A stretch of 64,000 nucleotides of DNA from Paenibacillus odorifer (GTDB lineage: Bacteria > Bacillota > Bacilli > Paenibacillales > Paenibacillaceae), in assembly GCF_000758725.1 (NCBI RefSeq), contig NZ_CP009428.1, positions 1,364,001 through 1,428,000 of the forward strand, read 5' to 3'. Positions 25,696-34,708 of the stretch are shown one piece after another. Each line of letters begins with the position of its first letter. Within the stretch, counting starts at the first letter, position 1. The position numbers were made by a program, and so were the translations under genes. The notes under the pieces were generated by a model, which saw only the letters and a program-made list of their open reading frames with translations, made no database searches and was not told the origin of the DNA.

Positions 25696-25736
25696 TGGAT
25701 TTTTGTCATTATGGGTGATCTGTCTAGTTTTTAGAC

Positions 25737-25769
25737 AAAAAAACCGCTGCAACCAAAGGGTTACAACGG
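25737..25769 (-). terminator. Intrinsic terminator after the TetR gene
   Basis: Minus strand: CCGTTGTAACC-CTTT-GGTTGCAGCGG followed by seven T. The stem begins within the last codons of the TetR gene. Confidence 0.8.
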
Positions 25770-26330
25770 ATGGTTCTCATATTTGTGTAAAGCTTTCAGA
25801 AAATTCCCTTCAATTAGATCACTTAGCTTCTCAATCATATGGTGCGGTTGTTCCCTCATGCCTTCTCTCATCCACTGAATGATTAGGCCTGTGAAGGCTA
25901 GCGTGTAGAAATTGGCTATAAAGTGCTTGTCTTCTTCGCAAACCTCCATCCCGGAGGACAACTCGTTTATAACCCCCATGATGAGATCGTTTGTCACTTC
26001 GTACAGATATGCATCCAGGTGATTTCTGCCTAGTGAATTTAGCGTGTTACAGCAAAAGGATTTATTCCGCTCAATGTAGCAGAAAATTCTATAAAAACCG
26101 TCCGTCCAAGTGCTGTAGCTGCGATACTGGGCGAGGCTTTCGACAGCCTCAGTCTTATAGATCCAACCTAGCAAATCAAATATATCCTGAAAATGATAAT
26201 AGAAGGTTTGTCTGTTTAGTCCGCAATGGTCCACTAGTTGTTTAACAGTAATTTTATTGAGCGGTGTATGCTCCATTAGTTCTTTTAAAGAATGGGACAA
26301 TGCATTTTTGGTTAGAAAAGAATTGGACAA
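25761..26330 (-). CDS. TetR-family regulator, DhaS-like
   Basis: 189 residues from TTG 26330, with AGAGGTG eight bases upstream. Any longer reading would run into the upstream gene and has no family resemblance. The N-terminal helix-turn-helix is LTKNALSHSLKELMEH...ITVKQLVDHCGLNRQTFYYHFQDIFDLL, very like DhaS/TetR_C_3-type regulators. The ligand domain is variable. Position directly before oleate hydratase, with operator-like repeats between, suggests it controls ohyA in response to fatty acids; that is inference. Confidence 0.82.
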   Translation of the reverse strand: MSNSFLTKNALSHSLKELMEHTPLNKITVKQLVDHCGLNRQTFYYHFQDIFDLLGWIYKTEAVESLAQYRSYSTWTDGFYRIFCYIERNKSFCCNTLNSLGRNHLDAYLYEVTNDLIMGVINELSSGMEVCEEDKHFIANFYTLAFTGLIIQWMREGMREQPHHMIEKLSDLIEGNFLKALHKYENHPL

Positions 26331-26350
26331 CAGCGTTTCACCTCTTCCAT

Positions 26351-26746
26351 TCAAGACTTCGATGCTCGCGTATACAGCAGACGAATACCTTCCGCTAATA
26401 AACCCAGTGCAAATCCGGCACATGAAAATAAGGAAAATGCGAGGAAGCCTGCGAGATCCTCCCAACCGGACATCTCTTTGTAGGTGTAGCCCAGCATAAA
26501 TGCCGCGCCTATGATTATTCCCGCCGTACTAAATACCCAGAGCAGACGTGCTCCGAGCCAGCCTAAAGTGTTGACGATGCCTGCCACTACTACGGAAAAA
26601 AGAGCAAAGCGCAGTAAGAGTGTGGCATCCATTTCCTGGGCCAGCATCACGAATCGGTGTAGAGGGAAGAGAAGCCATAGAAGAATGGCATAAACGGTCA
26701 TCCAGAGAAACCAACTTTTACTTTTGGCAGCAGGCAGGAATTTCAT
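26351..26746 (-). CDS. Four-helix membrane protein of unknown function
   Basis: 131 residues from ATG 26746, with AGAGGTG upstream. Four hydrophobic segments at about 10-30, 42-62, 65-88 and 95-120, with a basic N-terminus and C-terminus. I do not recognise the family. It ends 20 bp before the TetR start, so the two are probably one transcript; a link to fatty-acid stress at the membrane is conceivable but unsupported. Confidence 0.65.
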   Translation of the reverse strand: MKFLPAAKSKSWFLWMTVYAILLWLLFPLHRFVMLAQEMDATLLLRFALFSVVVAGIVNTLGWLGARLLWVFSTAGIIIGAAFMLGYTYKEMSGWEDLAGFLAFSLFSCAGFALGLLAEGIRLLYTRASKS

Positions 26747-26793
26747 TTCATGCACACCTCTTTTCCCATAGTACGAACGTTAAAAAGTAGGGA

Positions 26794-27315
26794 TTATACC
26801 GTGAAGGATTCTAGTTCTTCCGCACTTTGCAGCAGGTGGCTTAGCAGGTTTGGAATGTCCTCCATTTGCTCTTCTGTGAGTTGTCTTTTGAATTGCAGCT
26901 CGATGCAGTTATTGTAAGTTTCACTTTCCTGGCCATATATAAAGCTTAAAGATTGCACAGGCTGGAAATCAGGTCCCCAGATCGCTTTTAGAATACTGTC
27001 TATCGCCTGACATTCGCTAGGAATATCTTCGACTTCCATATAAAAACGAAGTGAAAGATTACAGCCGGGATCCGTATTAGGAACCTCCAAGATTTCATCG
27101 CTGAGATCTTTCGTGGACGAAGTGAGCAGGATTTCGGCGGTTACTTTCCTGCCTGCAGTTAATTGGAAGGAGAGACTGAACTCTCTGGACATCAGCGCCA
27201 TATTCAGAAGGTCGGAGCGATCCGTAACCACCAATATTCCGTCTAAATTATCGTAGTCATAAATCTGGTTCTCAAAGGCGATCTTAATATTATCGAAAAC
27301 TGTAGGGTGGAACAA
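26794..27315 (-). CDS. Hypothetical protein
   Basis: 173 residues from TTG 27315 with AAGGTG six bases upstream; GTG 27324 lacks a site. Acidic and soluble, with no signal peptide or membrane segment. The alternation of strands and a C-terminal amphipathic helix (TEEQMEDIPNLLSHLLQSAE) suggests a compact alpha/beta fold. I do not recognise it. It begins about 50 bp downstream of the terminator that ends the rluA-type gene, so it is likely transcribed on its own or with the membrane gene 48 bp downstream. Confidence 0.6.
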   Translation of the reverse strand: MFHPTVFDNIKIAFENQIYDYDNLDGILVVTDRSDLLNMALMSREFSLSFQLTAGRKVTAEILLTSSTKDLSDEILEVPNTDPGCNLSLRFYMEVEDIPSECQAIDSILKAIWGPDFQPVQSLSFIYGQESETYNNCIELQFKRQLTEEQMEDIPNLLSHLLQSAEELESFTV

Positions 27316-27367
27316 TAAGAGCACCTTCTTTGTTTATTTATATTGTAACATGATGTGATAGGAAGTT

Positions 27368-27405
27368 AAAAAAAGACGCCCTGGACCAAATGGACCGGGC
27401 ATCTT
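27368..27405 (-). terminator. Intrinsic terminator after the pseudouridine synthase
   Basis: Minus strand AGATGCCCGGTCC-ATTT-GGTCCAGGGCGTCTTTTTTT: long stem with one mismatch and a T-run. Confidence 0.88.
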
Positions 27406-27468
27406 GTGTAGAAGTTACGGCTTCCCATAAGAGGGAATACTCCTCGGTTGTGGGTATACGTTCACTTC

Positions 27469-28455
27469 TTAGTTTGTAGGCGCAGGCGCAGGCGCAGTAT
27501 ATTTCAGGAACGTCTTCGGAATCGGGCTCTCAAAGGTCATCAGTTCTCCAGTGGTTGGATGAATAAAAGAGAGCACTCGAGCATGTAGGCCAAGTCTTCC
27601 TACCGTTTTGGTCTCTGCACCATATTTCTTGTCACCTGCGATAGGGTGGCCGATATCTGCCATGTGCACCCGAATCTGATTTTTTCGTCCGGTTTCGAGC
27701 TTAACCTCTAGCAAGGAAAAATGGCGGTTAGCCTGAATGAGTTTATAATGTGTAATTGCATGTAGTCCATCACCTTCATGAGGACTGGAATACATTTTAA
27801 GGGTTGAGGTTTCTTTGAGCCACGAGCTTATCTTGCCTTCAGGTCTTTTAACCGCGCCTTCCACGAGCGCTACGTAAGAACGTTCCTTCACGGTATCTTT
27901 CCAAGTAGTTTGTAGCGCTTGCTGAATCCGTTCGCTTTTGGCAAACATCATTACGCCTGATGTATCTCTGTCCAATCGATGTACGACAAAAATCCGATTT
28001 TGTGGATTGCTAACACGGACATGCTCCATGAGCTGGTGGTAAGCCGTCAATTCATTTTCTTCCGCAGTGGCGATAGATAGCAGTCCAGCATCCTTTTGAA
28101 CAATAATCAGGTCTTCATCCTCATGAACGATTTTAAGTCCGATCATCTCTGCTGTTTGTACAGGCTTCTCTTGATCAATAGTAACGTTTTGACCCGGATG
28201 CAGTTGGAAATTATGCTGTGTAACTACCTTATTATTCACCGACACTTGTCCACGCGATAGGATGGATTTAATCGCATTTCGTCCGCGACCCGTGACGTGG
28301 GTGAGTAAGAAGGGCAATAGTTCAGAAGGTTCGTTTACAGTAAATGTTTTGGGTGCTGCGGGTGCTTTAGTTTTATGATTAAGCTTGCCAGTAGGCTTGC
28401 TGTGAGAACGAGTACCTCTTTTGGCTGTTTCCTTAGGATTTCTTCTTGAGTTCAT
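27469..28455 (-). CDS. RluA-family pseudouridine synthase
   Basis: 328 residues. A basic N-terminal tail is followed by an S4 RNA-binding domain (ELLPFLLTHVTGRGRNAIKS, residues 43-62) and the RluA catalytic domain. The active-site aspartate is in VHRLDRDTSGVMMFAKS, and the C-terminal part has GRKNQIRVHMADIGHPI. It converts specific uridines of rRNA or tRNA to pseudouridine; the target is not readable. The ending APAPAPTN is a short low-complexity tail. The ATG follows GGAGAA. Confidence 0.88.
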   Translation of the reverse strand: MNSRRNPKETAKRGTRSHSKPTGKLNHKTKAPAAPKTFTVNEPSELLPFLLTHVTGRGRNAIKSILSRGQVSVNNKVVTQHNFQLHPGQNVTIDQEKPVQTAEMIGLKIVHEDEDLIIVQKDAGLLSIATAEENELTAYHQLMEHVRVSNPQNRIFVVHRLDRDTSGVMMFAKSERIQQALQTTWKDTVKERSYVALVEGAVKRPEGKISSWLKETSTLKMYSSPHEGDGLHAITHYKLIQANRHFSLLEVKLETGRKNQIRVHMADIGHPIAGDKKYGAETKTVGRLGLHARVLSFIHPTTGELMTFESPIPKTFLKYTAPAPAPTN

Positions 28456-28555
28456 GGATGCATTCTCCGTCCTTTAATATTGTACTCCTCAATATACCAT
28501 GGGCTGTTAAGAAATACTATGGAGAGGCAGGCGTACTGGTTTGTTTTGTAAATGC

Positions 28556-28744
28556 TCATAGATAGAACAGCTGGGCTAATCCAAGAAGCAGGAATAAACC
28601 GAGATATACCCAGCCTAACCTGCGGGCATATTTCTTTTCCCGGGGCATGGCGCTTACAGCATAGATCTTGGTATCCACAGTAAGCAGGAATAGTCCGGAG
28701 AGCAGGAGCACGAGAGTTAAATAAGTTAGTTGATGATAGATCAT
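28556..28744 (-). CDS. Small two-helix membrane protein in the germination operon
   Basis: 62 residues with two hydrophobic segments (8-30 and 45-61) separated by a charged loop, SAMPREKKYARR. GGGGATG precedes the ATG, and the gene begins 18 bp after gerC. I recognise no named family. Small membrane proteins called GerD-like or gene-D partners accompany some gerABC operons in Bacillus and Clostridium; this may be such an accessory subunit of the receptor. Confidence 0.65.
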   Translation of the reverse strand: MIYHQLTYLTLVLLLSGLFLLTVDTKIYAVSAMPREKKYARRLGWVYLGLFLLLGLAQLFYL

Positions 28745-28762
28745 TTGAACACATCCCCATAT

Positions 28763-29986
28763 CTAGTCTTCTTTAAGACCGACTCTTTCAATATTCGTCT
28801 TCACATTAAGTTCTATAGAGAGATCAGAATACTGTTGCTCCCAGTCATGTTTGTCACGAACATTAGCTTTCCAGTAGGAAGGAGCATATGCACGAACATA
28901 TTCACCCATACCAAAGATATCCGAGTGAGCCTGTTGCGTCTGTTTAATCAGATGGTCGAAGATGGTGAGGACTCCTTTTTGAAAGTTGGCCTCAAGTTTT
29001 TTTAAATCCTGGCTGGAATCAATACGAATATTATTACCTAGGTGCTCATCTAGCGCTGCTTCTAAATAAATATTTATAGTGATATGGGGTTTGCCGTCTT
29101 TGATTTTAACTTTAGACCTTGTAAATCGGTCGTTAACTTTAAGAGTCAGTGGGCCAAAGTCCTCTGAATTGAACATGACGGAATATCCCCCAGGATCAAG
29201 ACCTTTCATGGACATATATGCGCCAATCTCAATGGGAGTAGTCGAACCAACCATAACGCCTCCGCTAAAGTAAGCAAGACCTTTTATCAACATATTGTCT
29301 TTTTGATGTAAAGACACATAAGGCAGATAACCGCTCTCTCCCCATTTAGATTCAGCTGACCAGAATACGCCTATATAGTTAGCTGGGAACTTTCCGGATC
29401 TCACGGCTTTTTCCATGGTGGATAGGATATAGAGGGTTGGAACTCGCTGAAGTGGTGGATTAATATTCATAAATTTAGAAGCCTCGCCTTCGGACACTAA
29501 TAACCAGGTACGGCGACGAACTTCAGGGTTGCGGCGTAAATAATCATTTAAATCCGACAGGTTTTTGCGTGCAAAATCCTCGCTGATGATAATCACCCGA
29601 AGATGGATGAGGTAACGTGGGTCAGAGATCTGTTGTTGCAAATTGTTTAAGGCATCATCTAGTGAGTAACCGTAAACTTGTACAACCCAAACCGGATTTT
29701 GATTCCCCCCGCTACCTTCTCCCCCGCTGCTAGGACCTAACGGAACTCTCCCTGGAACTGCAATTTGGGCGGTCACACGGATTTTGGGCAAATTAATATT
29801 TGCGCTTTTTAGATGTGTCGTTTGATCATCTTCGGTTTTACTATTTGCTGGCACTGAATCTATAGACAATCCCAGCACTAATGCACGATCTTCAATTTCG
29901 AGCTGGTCCCAGCAGCCCGTAAGGAATACAAATACCAGAGAGAGAAGGAGGAGAAGACTAATACGCTTGTTAATTACTTTATTCAT
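28763..29986 (-). CDS. Spore germination receptor lipoprotein, Ger(x)C family
   Basis: 407 residues. Lipoprotein signal with lipobox LTGC (about residues 22-25), followed by the typical WDQLEIEDRALVLGLSID. The three-domain GerAC fold is indicated by RYLIHLRVIIISEDFARKNL, FPANYIGVFWSAESKWGESG and the C-terminal helix region. It is the outer-leaflet C subunit of a nutrient germinant receptor in the spore inner membrane. The start overlaps the end of gerB by 8 nt. Confidence 0.92.
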   Translation of the reverse strand: MNKVINKRISLLLLLSLVFVFLTGCWDQLEIEDRALVLGLSIDSVPANSKTEDDQTTHLKSANINLPKIRVTAQIAVPGRVPLGPSSGGEGSGGNQNPVWVVQVYGYSLDDALNNLQQQISDPRYLIHLRVIIISEDFARKNLSDLNDYLRRNPEVRRRTWLLVSEGEASKFMNINPPLQRVPTLYILSTMEKAVRSGKFPANYIGVFWSAESKWGESGYLPYVSLHQKDNMLIKGLAYFSGGVMVGSTTPIEIGAYMSMKGLDPGGYSVMFNSEDFGPLTLKVNDRFTRSKVKIKDGKPHITINIYLEAALDEHLGNNIRIDSSQDLKKLEANFQKGVLTIFDHLIKQTQQAHSDIFGMGEYVRAYAPSYWKANVRDKHDWEQQYSDLSIELNVKTNIERVGLKED

Positions 29987-31082
29987 TCGATAGCCCTCCT
30001 TTTTGCCGAATCAGAGCTATTAACCATAAAAGAAGAGGGTAGAGAGTCAAAAAAATTAACCCGATAATCGCTGTGACGGAAGAAAAGGTATAAACCTGAT
30101 AAATATTTCTTGGCAAAAGTGAAAAGACGAAGATAAGTGGAAGTGAGAAGCTTGATACAAGGCGGTGATCTTTGTACCGAAATACTTGCTGAAGTGAATA
30201 TGCTGCTAAGTAGTAGTTCGTAAAAATGGTAGTAAATATAGATATTACCCAAACAGTAATAAACAGCGCATCGAATCGTTCTAGTAGTCCTGCACCAATA
30301 GAAATGGAGCGGGCGGTTTCTAAGGTTGGATAAGCGAGTAATTTGGTTTCTTGCGCTCCGAACATTCCTAAAGTGGCCGCAACAATCATTACATAGATGA
30401 AGCCAATAATAAAAAGGGCAGCAGCTCCTGCTTTAAGCACTTGCTGAGGTTTTTTCATTAAAGGAACCAGCAGTGTGATGACAAATGTGCCCTGATAAAG
30501 GGCAGCTGAAGTGACAGTCCCTTTGGAAAAGCTTGAAAAGGTGATGTAATTTCCAGTGAGTGGAAGTAAGTTTAAAGCATCTACATTTTTCATGGCTACT
30601 AATATAATGCTGAGAACGGTTAACAAGATGAAAGGCAAATAAAAAATATGTACATAGGTGAATTTCACAATGTTTCTGCGGATAGATAAAGCAGCCAAAA
30701 TAAGCATTAATAGAATGACCGCTTCGATAGGTGTTTTTTTAAACACGACCGCAACACATACCTCTCCGAATTGACGCATGGTAATCCCGGCAGTGAAAGC
30801 AAAAAACAAAGAGATAAGTACATTGAAAATATCCGCGATGCTTCTCCCGACTAACCGGCGGCTGAATACAAACAGAGTTTCATTGGGGAATTTCCGACAT
30901 ACAGCGGCTGTAAACCAGCAGCCTAGAAATGCAACAGGGATGCCTGAAGCCGAAACCAGTGGCGCCCCGCTGTCTCCAGCTTCAGCCATATAACGGGGAA
31001 TACTCAAGATACCTATTCCAATAATCGTACTAACGACTACTGCCACGACTTGGATCGTTGTTATGGGGCGGTTGTTGTTCAT
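29979..31082 (-). CDS. Spore germination receptor B subunit (GerAB family)
   Basis: 367-residue APC-superfamily-like permease with ten or more hydrophobic segments, beginning MNNNRPITTIQVVAVVVSTI and GILSIPRYMAEAGD. ATG 31082 has AAGGAGAAGGGTG upstream and lies 53 bp inside the end of gerA. B subunits bind the germinant (amino acid or sugar) in the spore inner membrane. The ligand cannot be predicted. Confidence 0.9.
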   Translation of the reverse strand: MNNNRPITTIQVVAVVVSTIIGIGILSIPRYMAEAGDSGAPLVSASGIPVAFLGCWFTAAVCRKFPNETLFVFSRRLVGRSIADIFNVLISLFFAFTAGITMRQFGEVCVAVVFKKTPIEAVILLMLILAALSIRRNIVKFTYVHIFYLPFILLTVLSIILVAMKNVDALNLLPLTGNYITFSSFSKGTVTSAALYQGTFVITLLVPLMKKPQQVLKAGAAALFIIGFIYVMIVAATLGMFGAQETKLLAYPTLETARSISIGAGLLERFDALFITVWVISIFTTIFTNYYLAAYSLQQVFRYKDHRLVSSFSLPLIFVFSLLPRNIYQVYTFSSVTAIIGLIFLTLYPLLLWLIALIRQKGGLSNE

Positions 31083-32688
31083 CGAGTTCACCCTTCTCCT
31101 TAAAAATCTGATCTGAATACGTCGTTGGTAACTCATGAGCGAGACGAGTAGGGTCTTGAGTGTTCAAGAAGCTCGGACGTCTTCTCATCCACCATAAGGG
31201 GACACGAATCAGACTGTCCTTCAGATCTCTCCATTTCGTGGGCACATATGGTGTCATGTAAGGAACGCCAAAGGATTCCAAGAATAATAAGTGATTCACG
31301 ATAACGATGGTACCTAACATGACTCCGTAAAGACCAAAACAACCGGCTAGAATAATCAGTGGAAATCTTAGCATTCTGGATGAGATAGCGGCATTATAGG
31401 CAGGGGTGGCAAAAGAACCGATAGTGGTTATAGCGACAATAACAACGGTTGTCGGACTTGCTAGACCTGCTGAAACAGCAGCCTGACCAATAACAAGAAC
31501 ACCTACAATAGAAAGGGCGCCCCCAATCATTTGTGGTAGACGAATAGTTGCTTCGCGGAGCACCTCCATGAAGACCTCCATAATCAGAACTTCCAAGACC
31601 GCTGGAAAAGGAACGCCTGCTCTACCCCCTGAAATCGCTACGGCAAATTCGGTAGGCATAAGCTCCGGGTTGAAGGAGATGACGGATACATATAGAGCAG
31701 GGAAAAAAAGAGAGAACAACAGGGCAATTAGTCGAATCCCCCGGATTAGGCTGCCTACAATAAAACGTTCCGAATAGTCGTCTATGGTCTGAAAAAATTG
31801 ATTGAACAATGCAGGGACGATGAGCGAGAATGGGGAGCCATCTACCAGAATGATGACTCTTCCTTCCAATAAGGCTGCCGCTGATTTATCCGGACGTTCT
31901 GTTGGTTGAACCTGAGGAAAAGGAGATAATGGGTTATCCTCAATGAATTGCTCGATGTACCCTGCATCAAGGATGCTATCTGTGTTTATCATGGATAATC
32001 TCTTCATCACTTTTTCAACCAATTCAGGATCTACTATCCCTTCTATATAGCACACAGCAACCTGTGAGCGTGTCCGCACACCAAGCGGAGCAGTAATAAC
32101 CCGGAAATCTGGCGTTTGCAGCCGATAACGGAGTAAGGAAAGGTTTGCCTCCAAGTTTTCTATAAAACCTTCGCGTGAGCCACGAATTACCTGCTCGGTC
32201 TGTGGCTGTTCAATGCTGCGATGTTCGATTTTACGCAAATTGAAGTGAAGTGCTTGATCCATACCATCTATAAGGAGTACAACGCTCCCTTCTAATAGAG
32301 CGAGTGGCAGAGAATTTAAGTCCTTCGTTCGGTTCCCAGCCGCTATTTGTATGGTCGTATTCCAGATGAAATCAGGCAGATCCTTGCGCTCTTCAGGAAT
32401 TGTCGAGAGATCAGCGGGAGGGCTCATTAACGGTTTAAGCACATGCTCATGAATTTGATTTTGGTCCACCAAAGATGAAAAAAAGATAATTACCGCATCA
32501 TATAAACCGTATACCCGAAAATTACGCACAACGAGATCTGCATCTTCTCCAAAAATTTGGCTAATGGCTTTAATATTATTTTTTAGGTCGGGATCTAGTG
32601 GCTTTTCCGAACGCTGATCAGGAATGGTGGGATCTTCGTGCGTTTTTTTTTGCTTAAAAGAACTATAGTTTTGCTTCCAGTTTTGCAC
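31030..32688 (-). CDS. Spore germination receptor A subunit (GerAA family)
   Basis: 552 residues, GTG start with AAAGGGGAA upstream. A charged N-terminal cytoplasmic domain includes VAVCYIEGIVDPELVEKV and LEGRVIILVDGSPFSLIVP. Several C-terminal membrane helices follow, with PFPAVLEVLIMEVFMEVLREA and SRMLRFPLIILAG, signatures of GerA. A subunits oligomerise into the germinant-gated ion channel. First gene of gerA-gerB-gerC plus a small membrane gene. The promoter, presumably sigma-G dependent, would lie at 32690-32840; I could not define it confidently. Confidence 0.92.
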   Translation of the reverse strand: MQNWKQNYSSFKQKKTHEDPTIPDQRSEKPLDPDLKNNIKAISQIFGEDADLVVRNFRVYGLYDAVIIFFSSLVDQNQIHEHVLKPLMSPPADLSTIPEERKDLPDFIWNTTIQIAAGNRTKDLNSLPLALLEGSVVLLIDGMDQALHFNLRKIEHRSIEQPQTEQVIRGSREGFIENLEANLSLLRYRLQTPDFRVITAPLGVRTRSQVAVCYIEGIVDPELVEKVMKRLSMINTDSILDAGYIEQFIEDNPLSPFPQVQPTERPDKSAAALLEGRVIILVDGSPFSLIVPALFNQFFQTIDDYSERFIVGSLIRGIRLIALLFSLFFPALYVSVISFNPELMPTEFAVAISGGRAGVPFPAVLEVLIMEVFMEVLREATIRLPQMIGGALSIVGVLVIGQAAVSAGLASPTTVVIVAITTIGSFATPAYNAAISSRMLRFPLIILAGCFGLYGVMLGTIVIVNHLLFLESFGVPYMTPYVPTKWRDLKDSLIRVPLWWMRRRPSFLNTQDPTRLAHELPTTYSDQIFKEKGELDEQQPPHNNDPSRGSSR

Positions 32689-32857
32689 GGCTATTCCCCT
32701 TTCCTAAAGAATGATGATTTTTAAAGCTTGGCTCAAAAGCGCTCCTTTTATGTAATTTTTCCAAAAGGAGAAACGAAAGAAGGACTTCTAGAGTGTTGCT
32801 CATTACACCATTGACCGCTAAACTAAAGATAGAAACGCCTAAGGAGTCATGATAGAT

Positions 32858-34693
32858 ATGAAGATGCAAGCACCTACTATTGAACAGGCGCAGGCTGAGC
32901 TGCAAAAATATTACGGTTATCCAGACTTTCGGGATGGCCAGAAAAAGATTGTTCAGAACTTGCTGGAAGGACGCGACACATTGGGAATCCTCCCTACGGG
33001 TGGCGGGAAATCAATCTGTTATCAGGTTCCTGCACTGCTCCTGCCAGGGCTGACACTGGTGATATCACCACTGATCTCGCTGATGAAAGACCAGGTGGAT
33101 GCGTTAACTACCGCGGGTATTCCGGCAGCCTTTATTAATAGCACGTTAAGCGGAAAAGAAGTGAATGAGCGGATTCGGGCTGCCCGGCGGGGTGATTTGA
33201 AGCTGCTCTATGTTGCGCCCGAAAGGCTTGAGCTGGACTGGTTCCGTCTGGAAATGGCTGAGCTGTCAATTTCCTGCGTGGCTGTTGATGAAGCGCACTG
33301 TGTATCCCAGTGGGGGCATGATTTTCGGACAAGTTATCTGTCTGTGTCTCCATTTGTAGATGAGCTGCCTGACCGGCCGATCTTGGCTGCATTTACTGCC
33401 ACGGCGACGCCGGAGGTTATGGAGGATATGGTCCGGCTGCTGCGTTTGCGCGAGCCGGGTATTTTCATGACGGGACTAGGAAGAGACAATCTGGCAATGT
33501 CCGTGCTGCGGGGAGAGAACAAGCGGGAGTTCGTTATGGATTATGCGGCTACGCATTCCCACCAGCCGGGGATTGTATATGCGGCAACCCGCAAAGAAGT
33601 AGATGATCTGTATCAGAGGCTGCAGGCCTCTGGCATAGCAGCAGGTCGCTATCATGCGGGTATGAATGATCAGGAGCGGGCAGATAGCCAGGAAGGGTTC
33701 CTCTATGACGATATCCGGGTTATGGTGGCTACGAATGCCTTTGGGATGGGGATTGATAAATCCAATGTCCGATACGTAATTCACTACAATATGCCCAAAA
33801 ATATGGAAGCTTATGTTCAGGAAGCGGGTCGTGCTGGACGTGACGGGGAGCCGAGTGAATGTATTTTGCTGTTTAGTGCGCAGGATATTATGACGCAAAA
33901 GTTCCTGATCGAGCAGAATCCACAGGATACTGACCGTAAAGCTAACGAATATCGCAAGCTTCAGCAAATGATTGATTATTGCTATACTACTCGCTGCTTG
34001 CGCAGTGCCCAGCTGGATTATTTCGGGGAAGAACATGGGGACAAGCCATGTGGTATCTGCAGCTCATGTACGGATGAACGAGAGCTAGTGGATATGACCG
34101 TCGATGCGCAAAAGATCTTCTCCTGCATTCACCGCATGCGGGAGCGTTATGGTGTAGCGTTGGTAGCATCTGTGCTGAAAGGCTCTCGCAATCAAAAGGT
34201 GATGCAGTACGGCTTCGATAAGCTGCCCACACATGGGGCGATGTCGAGCCGGACGGAGAAGGAAATCTCAGAGAGTATCAATGTGCTTATCTCAGAAGGG
34301 TATCTTGCCTTGTCGGAAGGCCAGTACCCTGTAGTACGGCTCCAGCCTCTGGCTGCCGAGGTCCTGCGCGGACAGCGTGAGGTGATGCAGCGTGTGGCGC
34401 GGCCTTCGCGGGCAGGCACAACATCCGGTACGAGAGTTCGTAGTCGGGGGCATGACCTGTCGCCATCAGCCGTCAATGAGACTGTCTTTGAGCAGCTGCG
34501 TCTTATCCGGCGTGAATTGGCAGGACGCGAGCATGTGCCATCGTACATTATTTTTAATGATGCCACGCTGCGTGAGATGAGTGTGGTTTGCCCGCAGACC
34601 GAAGCGGAAATGCTGAGGGTAAAGGGTGTTGGGGAAGTGAAATACCGGAAGTACGGTAAGGCATTCTTAGAGTTTTTTCAAAATGAAATGTAG
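32858..34693 (+). CDS. recQ: ATP-dependent DNA helicase RecQ
   Basis: 611 residues from ATG 32858, eleven bases after AAGGAG; ATG 32849 is too close to that site. RecA-like domain 1 has the Q-motif FRDGQ, Walker A LPTGGGKS and DEAH (VDEAHCVSQWGHDFR). Domain 2 has ATNAFGMGIDKSNVR and QEAGRAGRDG. The RecQ-Ct zinc site has four cysteines (CLRS...CGICSSC), followed by winged helix and a C-terminal HRDC domain (LRLIRRELAGREHVPSYIIF). 3'-5' helicase in recombinational repair. The downstream radical SAM gene starts 15 bp later. Confidence 0.93.
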   Translation: MKMQAPTIEQAQAELQKYYGYPDFRDGQKKIVQNLLEGRDTLGILPTGGGKSICYQVPALLLPGLTLVISPLISLMKDQVDALTTAGIPAAFINSTLSGKEVNERIRAARRGDLKLLYVAPERLELDWFRLEMAELSISCVAVDEAHCVSQWGHDFRTSYLSVSPFVDELPDRPILAAFTATATPEVMEDMVRLLRLREPGIFMTGLGRDNLAMSVLRGENKREFVMDYAATHSHQPGIVYAATRKEVDDLYQRLQASGIAAGRYHAGMNDQERADSQEGFLYDDIRVMVATNAFGMGIDKSNVRYVIHYNMPKNMEAYVQEAGRAGRDGEPSECILLFSAQDIMTQKFLIEQNPQDTDRKANEYRKLQQMIDYCYTTRCLRSAQLDYFGEEHGDKPCGICSSCTDERELVDMTVDAQKIFSCIHRMRERYGVALVASVLKGSRNQKVMQYGFDKLPTHGAMSSRTEKEISESINVLISEGYLALSEGQYPVVRLQPLAAEVLRGQREVMQRVARPSRAGTTSGTRVRSRGHDLSPSAVNETVFEQLRLIRRELAGREHVPSYIIFNDATLREMSVVCPQTEAEMLRVKGVGEVKYRKYGKAFLEFFQNEM

Positions 34694-34708
34694 AAAAGGT
34701 CGTGTAAC

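Noticed and set aside
26331..26465. Longer TetR protein
   Set aside because: The added 45 residues overlap the preceding membrane-protein gene in another frame and do not resemble the family.
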